The notes under the pieces: generated by a model | What the model was told of the DNA's origin: nothing | Seen by the model: the letters and a program-made list of their open reading frames with translations, nothing else | Databases searched by the model: none | Shown here: in pieces, positions 27,901 to 35,826 of the stretch | How positions within the stretch are numbered: position 1 is the stretch's first letter | Layout of the letters: every line of letters begins with the position of its first letter | Source: Bacteroidota bacterium | Lineage (GTDB): Bacteria; Bacteroidota; Bacteroidia; B-17B0; Aurantibacillaceae | Direction of reading: 5' to 3' | Assembly (NCBI GenBank): GCA_013697245.1 | Contig: JACCXH010000001.1 | Location: 1 to 64,000 of the forward strand | DNA: 64,000 nucleotides | Position numbers and translations under genes: made by a program

Positions 27901-28527
27901 AAAAAACCGGGCTCAGGCAAAGGTTCAAAACCTTCGGATAAACCAAGTATGCAAAGCATGAAAAAATTGCAGGAGCAATTGAACGAGCAAATGAAGGCAA
28001 TGAAAGAGGCAATGGAAAAAGGCCAGAAACCGGGAGATAAACCCGGCGACAAAAAAGGTCAAAAACCTGGGCAGGGCCAAAGTGGCAATAGTGGCCTTAT
28101 GATGCCCGGTAATAGCGAACAATTGGCTAAAATGGCTGCACAACAGGAGGCTTTAAGAAGACAAATGCAGGGAATGATGGATAAATTGAAGAATAAAGGC
28201 AAAAATCCGGGGGGCGAAATTGCCGATATGATGGAGCAAACCGAAAAAGACCTTGTAAATAAGCATCTTACAAACGAAACCATGAAACGCCAGCAGGATA
28301 TCCTTAGCAAATTGCTCGAGAGCGATAAAGCCGAGCGCGAAAGAGAGCAGGATGAGCAAAGGAAAAGTAATGAAGCAAAAAATCAAATTTTAAGCAACCC
28401 TAATCAATTTTTAGAGTATAAAAGATTAAAAGAAAAAGAAATGGAGTTGTTAAATACCGTTCCACCTAGTTTAACGCCATACTATAAAGAAAAAGTAAAT
28501 AATTATTTTAATAGCGTAAACAAGTGA
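24958..28527 (+). CDS. DUF4175 family membrane protein
   Basis: A 1,189-residue protein of the DUF4175 type found in Bacteroidota. Hydrophobic segments at residues ~25-45, 52-70 and 160-178 anchor it, followed by a large periplasmic-looking beta-rich part (~190-500). From ~505 to the end it is a very charged, coiled-coil region. Within this, residues ~670-745 are a Lys/Asp/Asn low-complexity tract (repeats like KKDDKNQDKK), and residues ~960-1070 are rich in Gln, Met, Gly and Lys. Its function is not established. The stop overlaps the start of an RsbW-like ATPase (TGATG), so the two are translationally coupled. Several long antisense frames here are shadows of the low-complexity coding. Confidence 0.88.
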   Translation: MQNSENILIQKLDEFIRRYYKNQLIKGTLYSSGILLAAFLSVVFLEYFGEFNTLVRGVLFFSFLSSTLFILAKYIATPLLKLNKIGNIISYDQAAGIIGNHFTNVQDKLLNVLQLQNNKLLSGSDELLLAGINQKINELKPVPFTTAVNINENKKYLKYVLPLLIFTTGVCIIWPQIISKSAQRLVHYQTYYEKEMPFQFTIQNKNLQALQTQDYNLDVKITGNQLPNDVYININGIEYKLDKESNTQFKYTFSNLQSNTTFQLDAAGFTSKEYELKVLPKPTLMQFNLQLIYPAYLNKPNENIANTGDLQIPQGTKVNWVFNTKNTDQLQIRFSDSLASPQKNNTNQFQFSRKFIQSNSYTIKAINQFVLNASDSVNYSVNVLPDQYPTIDVSEKLDSLNPKNIYFSGQIKDDYGFNRLTFHYKKLGTDSTGKSTETNGSYPIMVSKGQVAQPYFYFLDAAQFDLQPGDKIEYYFEVFDNDGVNGAKSAKTQLMVFKAPTKDEINENTEKNNTEIKKDLEESIKKAQQLQKEVNELSKKINDKKQLGYEEKKKLEDLLKKQNELQNKIEELKQENKQNNQQQNEFSKTDESIMEKQKQLEQLFENVMTPEMKKLFDELNKMLEKLDKNEIQQKLEDMKLSNKDIEKELDRNLEAFKQLEVEKKMQDAIDKLDELKKKEDELNKETENKKEDKKTDDKSQDKKDDKNQDKKSDGKNSDKKDDKNSDKKDDKKNQDNKDNKKPDTKELEKKQEDIAKQFEELKKDLKELEQKNKELEQPNTLPKTEEKQNEISKEMKNSSEQLSKNSKKDAAKSQKSASEKMQEMKEEMENSMESSEKEQAEENAEALRQILENLVNLSFAQEELIKQLPKTRIDNPQYVTIPKQQNKLKDDSKIIEDSLLALSKRAPQISAIVNREINAINLNMNKTVQALADRNTGEGTMRMQTTMTSVNNLALLLNESLEQMQKQMKQQQQQKGSSGKCKKPGSGKGSKPSDKPSMQSMKKLQEQLNEQMKAMKEAMEKGQKPGDKPGDKKGQKPGQGQSGNSGLMMPGNSEQLAKMAAQQEALRRQMQGMMDKLKNKGKNPGGEIADMMEQTEKDLVNKHLTNETMKRQQDILSKLLESDKAEREREQDEQRKSNEAKNQILSNPNQFLEYKRLKEKEMELLNTVPPSLTPYYKEKVNNYFNSVNK

Positions 28528-28934
28528 TGATTCCAGCAAGGAACGAGACCTTGAAAATAAACTCAAGGCCGGAGCATTTAAGATTAGTAGAGCGTTTGAT
28601 AGACGATGTGTGCCAGGTTTTTAACGTGCAGGAAGATTGCTATGGAAACATCCTTATTGCCGTTACCGAAGCCGTAAATAATGCCATTTATCACGGCAAT
28701 AAAAATAACCCCGATAAATTTGTCAATATAGGATTCCAAAACTCCGAGAAACAACTTATTTTTTCTGTTACCGACGAAGGCCAGGGCTTTGATTTTTTAG
28801 GCCTGCCTGACCCTACCGATCCAAAAAACATTGATAAGCCAAGTGGCCGTGGCGTTTTTTTAATGAAAAATCTGGCCGATTCTATCCAGTTCGAACAAAA
28901 CGGCAAGACCGTAAAACTGGCTTTTAATAATTAA
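28527..28934 (+). CDS. RsbW-like anti-sigma factor ATPase (HATPase_c_2)
   Basis: A 135-residue GHKL ATPase of the anti-sigma-factor serine kinase type. The N box is AVTEAVNNAIYHGNK, the G1 box DEGQGFD and the G2 box SGRGVFLMKNLAD. In RsbW/SpoIIAB systems such a protein binds a sigma factor and phosphorylates an antagonist, which a SpoIIE/RsbU phosphatase reactivates. Two SpoIIE-domain proteins are encoded nearby (12586-15747 and 31875-34004), but no STAS antagonist is seen in the window. I chose the ATG at 28527, which overlaps the DUF4175 stop; a GTG three bases earlier is also possible. Confidence 0.88.
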   Translation: MIPARNETLKINSRPEHLRLVERLIDDVCQVFNVQEDCYGNILIAVTEAVNNAIYHGNKNNPDKFVNIGFQNSEKQLIFSVTDEGQGFDFLGLPDPTDPKNIDKPSGRGVFLMKNLADSIQFEQNGKTVKLAFNN

Positions 28935-28948
28935 AGATTTTATATTTC

Positions 28949-29054
28949 GTCCCTACGGGACTTGATAATACACCACATATATTTTCTATAATATCTGACT
29001 CCTACGGAGTCTTTTTTATTTATACATATTTCATTTAATTGTCCAATTAGGGAC
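28949..29054 (+). repeat. Cluster of three REP-like palindromes
   Basis: Three short palindromes occur in a row: GTCCCTACGGGAC (28949-28961), GACTCCTACGGAGTC (28998-29012) and the imperfect GTCCAATTAGGGAC (29041-29054). The flanks are AT-rich and there is no open frame. The first two share a CCTACGG core. The arrangement looks like a decayed dispersed REP-type element following the RsbW-like gene. Confidence 0.65.
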
Positions 29055-29155
29055 AAGATCTCGGTAGAAAATATATTAAAAAATAAAATAAGTCTAGTAT
29101 GGACGAAATAAGATATAATGGCTGTGTTTCTTCCCGCACTTTAAAAAAATAATTT

Positions 29156-29190
29156 AAAACACGGGATCTTTTGATTCCGTGTTTTTTATT
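29156..29190 (+). terminator. Strong intrinsic terminator
   Basis: A 13-bp stem (29156-29168 with 29173-29185; core ACACGGGATC and GATTCCGTGT, one G-U pair) with a TTTT loop is followed by a T-run. It lies 220 bp after the RsbW-like stop, so it ends either a long 3' untranslated region or a small transcript beginning in the gap. Confidence 0.8.
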
Positions 29191-29249
29191 TGGAAGAAAT
29201 TGTGAAAAAAATAGAAAATCCTTGATTCACCTTCATAAACCAGCGCTTT

Positions 29250-29269
29250 GTTAGTATATTTATACTAAC
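29250..29269. promoter_or_regulatory. Perfect 9-bp inverted repeat, candidate operator
   Basis: GTTAGTATA and TATACTAAC are separated by TT, 41 bp upstream of the TPR gene at 29311. The centre includes TATATTTA, a one-mismatch version of the -7 promoter element. A dimeric repressor site overlapping the promoter is a reasonable inference. Confidence 0.4.
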
Positions 29270-29273
29270 TATT

Positions 29274-29303
29274 CCCCCTTAGAAAAAGGAGGTTATGGAG
29301 ATT
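29274..29303 (+). repeat. Dispersed hairpin element, copy 1
   Basis: A C-run, then AGAAAAAGGAGG, then a G-rich tail ending GGAGATT. The tail (AAGGAGGTTATGGAGATT) aligns with those of the copies at 40684 and 45578. The AGGAGG at 29287-29292 is 18 bp from the start codon, so it is unlikely to be the ribosome binding site. Confidence 0.5.
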
Positions 29304-29310
29304 AAATAAC

Positions 29311-31149
29311 ATGACTTTTTTTCAAAGAATTATTTTCTCAATTATAATTGTACTTTTTGTACAAAGTAATTCGTTTGCGCAAAAACCAACCAATAACGCT
29401 GATAAATTAGCGCTGCAATATTTCGAACAAAAAGAATACGAAAAGGCTAACGAATATTTTGAAGATCTATATGACAGAAATCCCGAAGGCTGGTATGTAT
29501 ATTATTATAAAAGTTTAATTGGCGCCAACGATCTTTCAAGAGCAGAAAAGATCACCAAAAAACAATTAAAACAAAATAAGAACAATGTTTACCTCTACGT
29601 TTATTTAGGCAGGATCTATAAATTACAGAACGAAGAGAAAAAAGAAAAAGAAGTTTATGATAAAGCATTAAAAGAATTATTGGCTGTGCAGCCTTTTATT
29701 CAAACTCTGGCAAATGCCTTTGTAGAAGATGGTCTATACGATTATGCCATTGAAACTTATAACAAAGGTAGAAAAATTACACCCGACTATCCTTACTTTT
29801 ATGAGCGCGCCGATGTTTACAAACAAAAGAACGATCTTAAAGGCATGATCAACGAATACCTGGATGCTTTAGAGTTTCGAGATACCGAAATAGCAACTGT
29901 GCAGGGTAATTTGCAGAACTCTTTAGGTTACGATGATACAGAAGGTGGCATCAACAATCCGTTATTAAAACAAGAGCTTCAAAAAAGAATTCAGAAAAGT
30001 CCGGATAAAATTATTTTATCGGAATTTTTAATTTTTATTCAAAAACAACAAAAAGATTTTGAAGGTGCTTTTGTGCAGACCAAAGCTTTAGATAAACGTT
30101 TAAGAGAAGACGGACACCGCATCTTTGATCTTGCTAAGATCTGCACATCCAACCAACAGTGGGAAACCGCTAAGCGCTGTTACGATTATATTATCGAAAA
30201 AGGACAAAATAATTTGTATTACGATGCCGCGGTGATTGATGGCATGAATGTAGAATATTTATCTATTACCCAAAAACAACAACCTACGCACGAAGAATTA
30301 TCGGCCCTTGAACAAAAACTAGCTTCTGCTAACGAAAAATATAAGAATACGTCGTTAAACGCACAAATAATAAAAAATCTTAGCTCTCTAAAAGCGTTTT
30401 ATTTAAATAAAGGCAATGAAGCAATTTTATTGTTACAGAATTTTATCGATCAGCCCGGCATGGATAATATGGCAAAAGCAGATTTTAAAATTTTGTTGGG
30501 GGATATGTATATACTTACCGGCGAGATCTGGGAAGCTTCTTTATTATATTCGCAGGTTGAAAAAGATTTTAAATACGAGGCCATTGGCCAGGAAGCAAAA
30601 TTCCGAAATGCTAAATTAAGTTTTTACGCCGGCGATTTTGCTTGGGCAAAAACACAGGCCGATGTTTTAAAAGGCGCCACCACAAAATTAATTGCGAATG
30701 ATGCTTTAAATTTATCCTTAGTAATTACCGATGCCATTGGTGTTGACACCAATGATGTGCCATTAAGATTATATGCCAGCGCCGAGTTAATGTCGGTACA
30801 ACATAAATACAAAGAAGCCATTGCGCGCATGGATAGTATTAATTTATTATTTAGCACCAATACCTTGGGTGATGATATTAATTACAGCAAGGCGCAAATT
30901 TATATGTCAATAGGAAAATATGCTGAAGCCGAGGCTATGTATAAAAACATTTTAGAATATTATGGCACTGAATTATATGGAGATGATGCGCAATTTAAAT
31001 TGGCAGAGTTGTATGAAAAGAATTTGAACGATAAAGAAAAAGCCAAAGCCGCTTATCAGGATGTGCTCACCAAATACCCCGGCAGTATTTATACCGTAGA
31101 GGCCCGCAAACGTTTCAGGGAGCTGAGGGGAGATAATTTAAATAATTGA
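29311..31149 (+). CDS. Exported TPR-repeat protein
   Basis: A 612-residue protein with a signal peptide (residues 1-23, ending NSFAQ) and tetratricopeptide repeats throughout, for example ALQYFEQKEYEKANEYFEDLYDRNP at the start and YAEAEAMYKNILEYYGTELYGDDAQFKLAELYEK near the end. The last repeats (DVLTKYPGSIYTVEARKRFREL) resemble those of outer-membrane assembly TPR proteins. A periplasmic scaffold or assembly role is inferred; the partner is unknown. It is preceded by a terminator and a palindromic operator-like site, so it probably has its own promoter. Confidence 0.85.
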   Translation: MTFFQRIIFSIIIVLFVQSNSFAQKPTNNADKLALQYFEQKEYEKANEYFEDLYDRNPEGWYVYYYKSLIGANDLSRAEKITKKQLKQNKNNVYLYVYLGRIYKLQNEEKKEKEVYDKALKELLAVQPFIQTLANAFVEDGLYDYAIETYNKGRKITPDYPYFYERADVYKQKNDLKGMINEYLDALEFRDTEIATVQGNLQNSLGYDDTEGGINNPLLKQELQKRIQKSPDKIILSEFLIFIQKQQKDFEGAFVQTKALDKRLREDGHRIFDLAKICTSNQQWETAKRCYDYIIEKGQNNLYYDAAVIDGMNVEYLSITQKQQPTHEELSALEQKLASANEKYKNTSLNAQIIKNLSSLKAFYLNKGNEAILLLQNFIDQPGMDNMAKADFKILLGDMYILTGEIWEASLLYSQVEKDFKYEAIGQEAKFRNAKLSFYAGDFAWAKTQADVLKGATTKLIANDALNLSLVITDAIGVDTNDVPLRLYASAELMSVQHKYKEAIARMDSINLLFSTNTLGDDINYSKAQIYMSIGKYAEAEAMYKNILEYYGTELYGDDAQFKLAELYEKNLNDKEKAKAAYQDVLTKYPGSIYTVEARKRFRELRGDNLNN

Positions 31150-31171
31150 TTAGGTTTATTCTTGAACCACA

Positions 31172-31207
31172 AAGACACAGAAGACACAGAGGACACAAAG
31201 AAACACC
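31172..31207 (+). repeat. 9-bp direct repeat tract (AAGACACAG type), four units
   Basis: Four consecutive 9-bp units (AAGACACAG twice, then AGGACACAA and AGAAACACC) lie between the TPR gene and the zinc-ribbon gene. This resembles the CACAAAGACACA-type dispersed repeat seen in many bacterial intergenic regions. No open frame. Confidence 0.6.
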
Positions 31208-31272
31208 AAGAGTTATTTTAATACACAAGGACAAGCATTTTTTTTGTATCTTTATTAATAAAACTTATACAC

Positions 31273-31770
31273 ATGTTTTTTATTTTCGGCTGGAATCACA
31301 CAAAAATTACTGAGTATGGCGCAGTGCAAGAAGAGAAGTGCCAAAATTGCCATAATACAGATATCTGGCAATTAAAAAAGATCTCCAGGTATTTTACACT
31401 ATTTTTTATTCCTGTTTTTCCGCACGATAGTGAGAATTTGTATCACTGTCCTATTTGCAATTATGGGTTAAAGTTAGAGCACGAAGAATTTGAAGACTAT
31501 AAAGCCATTGCTGAGGTAAACACGAATTGCCTTGACAAAAAAATTACGGAAGAAGAACGATCGAACCGCTTGGACGAGATCCACAGAAAGATGCAACAAA
31601 GAAATGAGAGTAGAAATTCTAAAAATAGGCAGGACAGTAAAAAATGGGAAACACTTGCGGCAGAAAAATCAGATGCCGAACTTCAAACCATTTTAGCTCA
31701 AAAAAGCGAACAGTACAACCCTGCTTTTATTATCGCTGCAAAAACGGAACTTGATAAAAGAAAAAGTTAA
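31273..31770 (+). CDS. Zinc-ribbon domain protein
   Basis: A 165-residue protein with two Cys pairs near the N-terminus (EKCQNCHNTD at about 23-30 and YHCPICNYGL at about 57-64) forming a probable zinc ribbon, with a hydrophobic stretch (FTLFFIPVFP) between the pairs. The C-terminal half is charged, helical and low in hydrophobics. The opening FIFGWNHTKITEYG is typical of the zinc-ribbon-15 type proteins of Bacteroidota. The function of that family is not established. TATCTTTA, a near match to the -7 motif, lies at 31248-31255. Confidence 0.82.
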   Translation: MFFIFGWNHTKITEYGAVQEEKCQNCHNTDIWQLKKISRYFTLFFIPVFPHDSENLYHCPICNYGLKLEHEEFEDYKAIAEVNTNCLDKKITEEERSNRLDEIHRKMQQRNESRNSKNRQDSKKWETLAAEKSDAELQTILAQKSEQYNPAFIIAAKTELDKRKS

Positions 31771-31874
31771 CCTATTCTTAACTTTTATTCTTTCTCCCAA
31801 AGCGCAACTGCTTTTAATAAACTGTCAAAGCATTTCCTTTTTTATTTTCTTATTTTTTTCTAATTTAACGCGGT

Positions 31875-34004
31875 ATGAGATACCTCGTTTTAGTGTTATT
31901 TTTTTTATCCTCTTTTTTAAGGGCACAAACAGATAGTTTGCAAAAAGCCCTGGTGAAATGGGAATCAAAACCCAATTACCAAAAAGACACCAATTATATT
32001 TTAAACCTTAACCTTTTAGCAGAAGCTCTTTGGAGAAAGGAGTTATTGAATGAAGCGGCCGTCTATTCTAAAAAAGCACTTGCCCTGGCCAAGCCACTTA
32101 ATTATTTATTAGGTATGAGCAATGCATACAACAGCACGGGTATTATATACTGGTACACGGGCAAATATGACTCTGCCATTTATTCTTTTGAAAGCGCCTT
32201 GCCTATTTTCATAAAAATAAATAATAAAAAAGGCGTTGCCAGTAGTTTAAATAATATTGGTATGCTTCATGCCACTAAAGGCGATTTTCCAAATGCACTC
32301 ACTTATTTTTTTAAAGCACTTAAAATAAACGAAGAAAATAATAATTTAAATGGCCAGTCGGGTTGCTGTAATAACATTGGTATCATTTACAAAGATCTTA
32401 AGGAGTACGATAAAGCACTTGTTTATTATTACAAATCAATAGCCATAGATACGAAACAAAAAAACACACTTGGTGTAAGTACTACGCTTATTAACCTTGG
32501 TGTGATCTATGATCTTAAGGGAATGCCCGATTCGGCTATGGGCCATTATAACCGCTCGCTCGCAATGCATAAACAATTAGGTGCAACAACTGGTTTAAGC
32601 ACACTTTACATTAATATTGCTAAGATATACCTCGTAAAGAAAGAATATGAGAAAGCGGAAACCAATTTTAAAGAAGCGATAGAAAATTCTAAGATCAACG
32701 ACGAGAGATCCAAAGCAGCCGAAGGTTACGCGCAATTGGGATCAATGTATGTTATTACCAATAAATTATCACTTTGTTTACAGAATCTGCAAAAGGCAGA
32801 GGCGCTTGCAAAAGAGTTGGATGCTACCCTCATTAAAAAAGAAGTGGCAAAAGCCTTTTCAGAATACTATAAAAAAACGCATAACGCAGCTCTGGCTTTA
32901 AAATACATGGAAGAGTATGTGAGCCTAAAAGATTCTTTATACTCAGAGGATGTGCGCGAATCCGCCCTTACAACACAGCTGCAATATGAGTTTGAAAAAA
33001 AACAATTAATTGATTCTGTGAAGTATGAAAAAATTAATGCAAAAAAAGATCTTGAATTAGCGGATCAGAAAGTTGAGCTGGCAAAAGAGCGCACCATAAA
33101 ATATTTGTTAGCGTTGGGCGTTGTATTTTTAATTGCGATAGCACTAGTGGCGTTAAGAGCTTACAATAATAAGAAAGCCGCCAACAGAGAGATCTTCGCA
33201 CAAAAAGAACTGATCGAGAATCAAAAAGGACTGGTTGAAGAAAAGCAAAAAGAAATTCTCGATAGCATCACTTATGCCAAGCGTTTACAAAATGCCATTT
33301 TACCTTCTGATAAAACATTAAGTAAATACTTGCCAAGGCATTTTGTGTTTTACAAACCAAAGGATATTGTGGCCGGTGATTTTTACTGGGCCGAATCTAT
33401 TAACGGCACTTGTTTTATTGCGGTTGCCGATTGTACCGGCCACGGTGTGCCTGGGGCTATGGTAAGCGTGGTTTGCCATAATGCGTTGAACCGAGCGGTG
33501 CTGGAATTTGGTATTAAAGAACCCGGAAAGATCCTCGACAAAACCCGCGAGCTGGTAGAAGAAACATTCAGTAAAAGTGATAGTGATGTAAAAGACGGTA
33601 TGGATATTTCTTTATGTAGTATTAAAACAAATGCTGATAGAACAGTTATTGTAAAATGGGCTGGTGCTAATAATTCATTATGGTATTTTTCAGAAGCTGT
33701 TTTTTACGAGATCAAAGCGCATAAACAAACAATAGGTAAAACCGAGAATCCAAGTAATTTTCCAACGCACGAGTTTCAATTGAAACATGGAGATAGTTTA
33801 TATCTATACACCGATGGTTTTGCTGATCAGTTTGGCGGACCAAAAGGAAAAAAATATAAATCCAAAAAATTACAAGAAACCATATCCGAATTAGTATCAA
33901 AGCCCGCTGCCGAACAAAAGGCTGGCCTTGTCACTACCTTTGAAAACTGGAAGGGTTCGTTGGAGCAGATCGATGACGTAACCGTTATTGGGATTATATT
34001 GTAA
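31875..34004 (+). CDS. TPR-domain sensor with SpoIIE-type PP2C phosphatase
   Basis: A 709-residue protein with a signal peptide (residues 1-18), TPR repeats at ~40-330 (for example GNFPNALTYFFKALKINEE-type units), a coiled coil, a membrane span at ~410-425 (LLALGVVFLIAIALVAL), a second coiled coil, and a SpoIIE/PP2C domain from ~465. The metal-binding motifs AGDFYW, ADCTGHGVPGA and YTDGFADQFGG are intact. The layout parallels the propeller-SpoIIE protein at 12586-15747 with a different sensor. By family knowledge the phosphatase acts on a phosphorylated STAS antagonist. It converges with pabB, with 1 bp between the stops. Confidence 0.92.
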   Translation: MRYLVLVLFFLSSFLRAQTDSLQKALVKWESKPNYQKDTNYILNLNLLAEALWRKELLNEAAVYSKKALALAKPLNYLLGMSNAYNSTGIIYWYTGKYDSAIYSFESALPIFIKINNKKGVASSLNNIGMLHATKGDFPNALTYFFKALKINEENNNLNGQSGCCNNIGIIYKDLKEYDKALVYYYKSIAIDTKQKNTLGVSTTLINLGVIYDLKGMPDSAMGHYNRSLAMHKQLGATTGLSTLYINIAKIYLVKKEYEKAETNFKEAIENSKINDERSKAAEGYAQLGSMYVITNKLSLCLQNLQKAEALAKELDATLIKKEVAKAFSEYYKKTHNAALALKYMEEYVSLKDSLYSEDVRESALTTQLQYEFEKKQLIDSVKYEKINAKKDLELADQKVELAKERTIKYLLALGVVFLIAIALVALRAYNNKKAANREIFAQKELIENQKGLVEEKQKEILDSITYAKRLQNAILPSDKTLSKYLPRHFVFYKPKDIVAGDFYWAESINGTCFIAVADCTGHGVPGAMVSVVCHNALNRAVLEFGIKEPGKILDKTRELVEETFSKSDSDVKDGMDISLCSIKTNADRTVIVKWAGANNSLWYFSEAVFYEIKAHKQTIGKTENPSNFPTHEFQLKHGDSLYLYTDGFADQFGGPKGKKYKSKKLQETISELVSKPAAEQKAGLVTTFENWKGSLEQIDDVTVIGIIL

Positions 34005-34005
34005 G

Positions 34006-35073
34006 TTAATGTTGGATGGTTGCATTCAAAGCTTTCAAAAGCGCATCTGCTTTTAATAAACACTCATCGTATTCTTTTTCAGGCTCACATAAATAAGTAA
34101 TGGCGCTGCCAACGGCAATAGATAAACGTTTTGTTTTTTGGTTATAAAAAATACTGCGAATATTTACTGCTAAAGTAAAATCTTCTTTTTCATCAATAAT
34201 ACCCATCGCACCGGAATAATTTTTTCGTTCAAAATCTTCAAACTCACTTATCAGTTGCATGGCCCGTAGTTTGGGCGCTCCTGTCATACTAGCCATTGGA
34301 AATGTAGCATCAATTATTTTTTCAAAAGTTATATCTTCCTTTAATTCGCAGCTCACTGTGCTTACCATCTGATGCACGGTTTCAAAACTTTCAATAGTAT
34401 ATAATTTGTTTACGTGTACGGTTCCTTTTTTTGCCAATTGCGAAAGATCGTTTCGTGCTACATCAACGGCCATCACATTTTCTGTACGTTCTTTTAAATT
34501 GTTGTACAAAGTATTTTTTAATGCTTCGTCTTCTTCCTTTGTTTCGCCCCGTTTGGCGGTACCTTTAATTGGTTTGGTATAAAGTAGATCTCCTTCTTTT
34601 TTTAAGAAAAGTTCAGGGCTGGCGCTAATAATATAATCATCATTTAATTTTACTAGGCATGCATAAGGTGCTTTGCTTAGCGCATTCAATTTTAAAAAAG
34701 CAGCCAGAGCATCAATTTCAACATCCTCTGCAAAAAACTCTATACAATAATTTATTTCGTAAATATTTCCTAGTTGAATATGCTTTTTTAAAACAACTAA
34801 ATTCTGTATGTATTTTTCTTTTGTTGTTCCAGGTTGTAATAAAATTATTTTTTGCTGAGGTAAAACGGCAGGTAACTCTGCTTTTGTTTTTTCAATTATT
34901 TTATAAAAATAACTTTTCGGTTTTTTTATTTGCGGATTTTGATAAGGCAATAGAACAAAACTGTTTATTGCAAAATCCTTAATTGCAGAAAGCCCGTATA
35001 TATCAAAAGAACTCATGCCCTCGTCATTCTTGGTAAGCAAAAAGCAGTCTGAATTGTTAAAATATGGCTTCAC
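34006..35073 (-). CDS. pabB: Aminodeoxychorismate synthase component I
   Basis: A 355-residue chorismate-binding enzyme. PIKGTAKRG (about residue 166) carries the Lys typical of PabB rather than the PIAGT of anthranilate synthase. Further family motifs are NDLSQLAKKG, YTIESFETVHQMVSTV, FPMASMTGAPKLRAM and YSGAMGIID. PabB converts chorismate and ammonia to 4-amino-4-deoxychorismate for folate synthesis; the glutaminase and lyase partners are not in the window. The start is GTG, the first possible start after an in-frame stop; an ATG 20 codons in is an alternative. It is short for the family, lacking part of the usual N-terminal domain, as in many Bacteroidota copies. Confidence 0.88.
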   Translation of the reverse strand: MKPYFNNSDCFLLTKNDEGMSSFDIYGLSAIKDFAINSFVLLPYQNPQIKKPKSYFYKIIEKTKAELPAVLPQQKIILLQPGTTKEKYIQNLVVLKKHIQLGNIYEINYCIEFFAEDVEIDALAAFLKLNALSKAPYACLVKLNDDYIISASPELFLKKEGDLLYTKPIKGTAKRGETKEEDEALKNTLYNNLKERTENVMAVDVARNDLSQLAKKGTVHVNKLYTIESFETVHQMVSTVSCELKEDITFEKIIDATFPMASMTGAPKLRAMQLISEFEDFERKNYSGAMGIIDEKEDFTLAVNIRSIFYNQKTKRLSIAVGSAITYLCEPEKEYDECLLKADALLKALNATIQH

Positions 35074-35178
35074 AAGCCAAAATTAACAATTTTATTTTTT
35101 AAATGACCTTTGCGAGTTACTAAACGGCTTGGATTTTTGAACCATATAAATTAACTTAGATATATAGTAAAAACGAGC

Positions 35179-35802
35179 ATGAAAAAACTAATACTATCTC
35201 TGTTTATTGCAATCGCCACATTTTCTTTTTCACAAAATGTTGGTATAAACGGAACAGGAGCAGCACCCGCAACCTCTGCCATGTTGGATGTTGTATCCAC
35301 TACAAGCGGTATGCTTATTCCGCGAATGACAACCTTACAAAGAACCGCCATTGGAGCGCCGGCAAATGGGTTACTGGTTTTTGATACAAATTTGGGTTGT
35401 GTGTATATGTATTTGACCAGTACCGGTGCATGGCGATCTATGTGTGATTCATATGGCCCCTTTTATTCTGAAACAACAACGCTTTTTAATCCGGTTGCAA
35501 CCACTCTTAAAACTCTTGTTGTAACTACCGCTGCCGCGACTGATAGAGTTTTAATCGAAGCAGAATTTGATTATTCAAAAAATGCAACGGCCTCCTACGT
35601 TGCTATTGGACTCTTTAGAAATGGTGTTGAGATCCACGAAGTGGCCAAGTACAGTGTGGCAAACGCAGATAACAGTATTAAACTTACCTGGGTAGATGTG
35701 CCCGGCGCAGGAGCTCAAACCTATACTTTACGATATTATTTAGGGGCTGGTGCCATTACTACTTTTTATGGAAGTAATTTAGTTGCAACTGTTTTACCTT
35801 AA
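35179..35802 (+). CDS. Secreted protein with NVGINGTGAAP N-terminal domain
   Basis: A 207-residue secreted protein: signal peptide to about residue 18 (FSFSQ), then NVGINGTGAAPATSAMLDV and IPRMTTLQR...GLLVFDT, a Bacteroidota surface-protein opening that recurs in the gene at 36300. The C-terminal ~110 residues are beta-rich (Thr/Ala/Val strands) and resemble a jelly-roll binding domain. There is no sorting domain. It heads a group of four secreted proteins on the plus strand with gaps of 15-60 bp. A surface or fibre role is inferred. Confidence 0.78.
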   Translation: MKKLILSLFIAIATFSFSQNVGINGTGAAPATSAMLDVVSTTSGMLIPRMTTLQRTAIGAPANGLLVFDTNLGCVYMYLTSTGAWRSMCDSYGPFYSETTTLFNPVATTLKTLVVTTAAATDRVLIEAEFDYSKNATASYVAIGLFRNGVEIHEVAKYSVANADNSIKLTWVDVPGAGAQTYTLRYYLGAGAITTFYGSNLVATVLP

Positions 35803-35826
35803 AAAATTTATTTAATTCCGGTTGAT

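Noticed and set aside
26652-28386. Several Cys/Phe/Ser-rich minus-strand frames in the DUF4175 gene
   Set aside because: They are the antisense of Lys/Glu/Gln-rich low-complexity coding; all overlap one another and the clear plus-strand gene.
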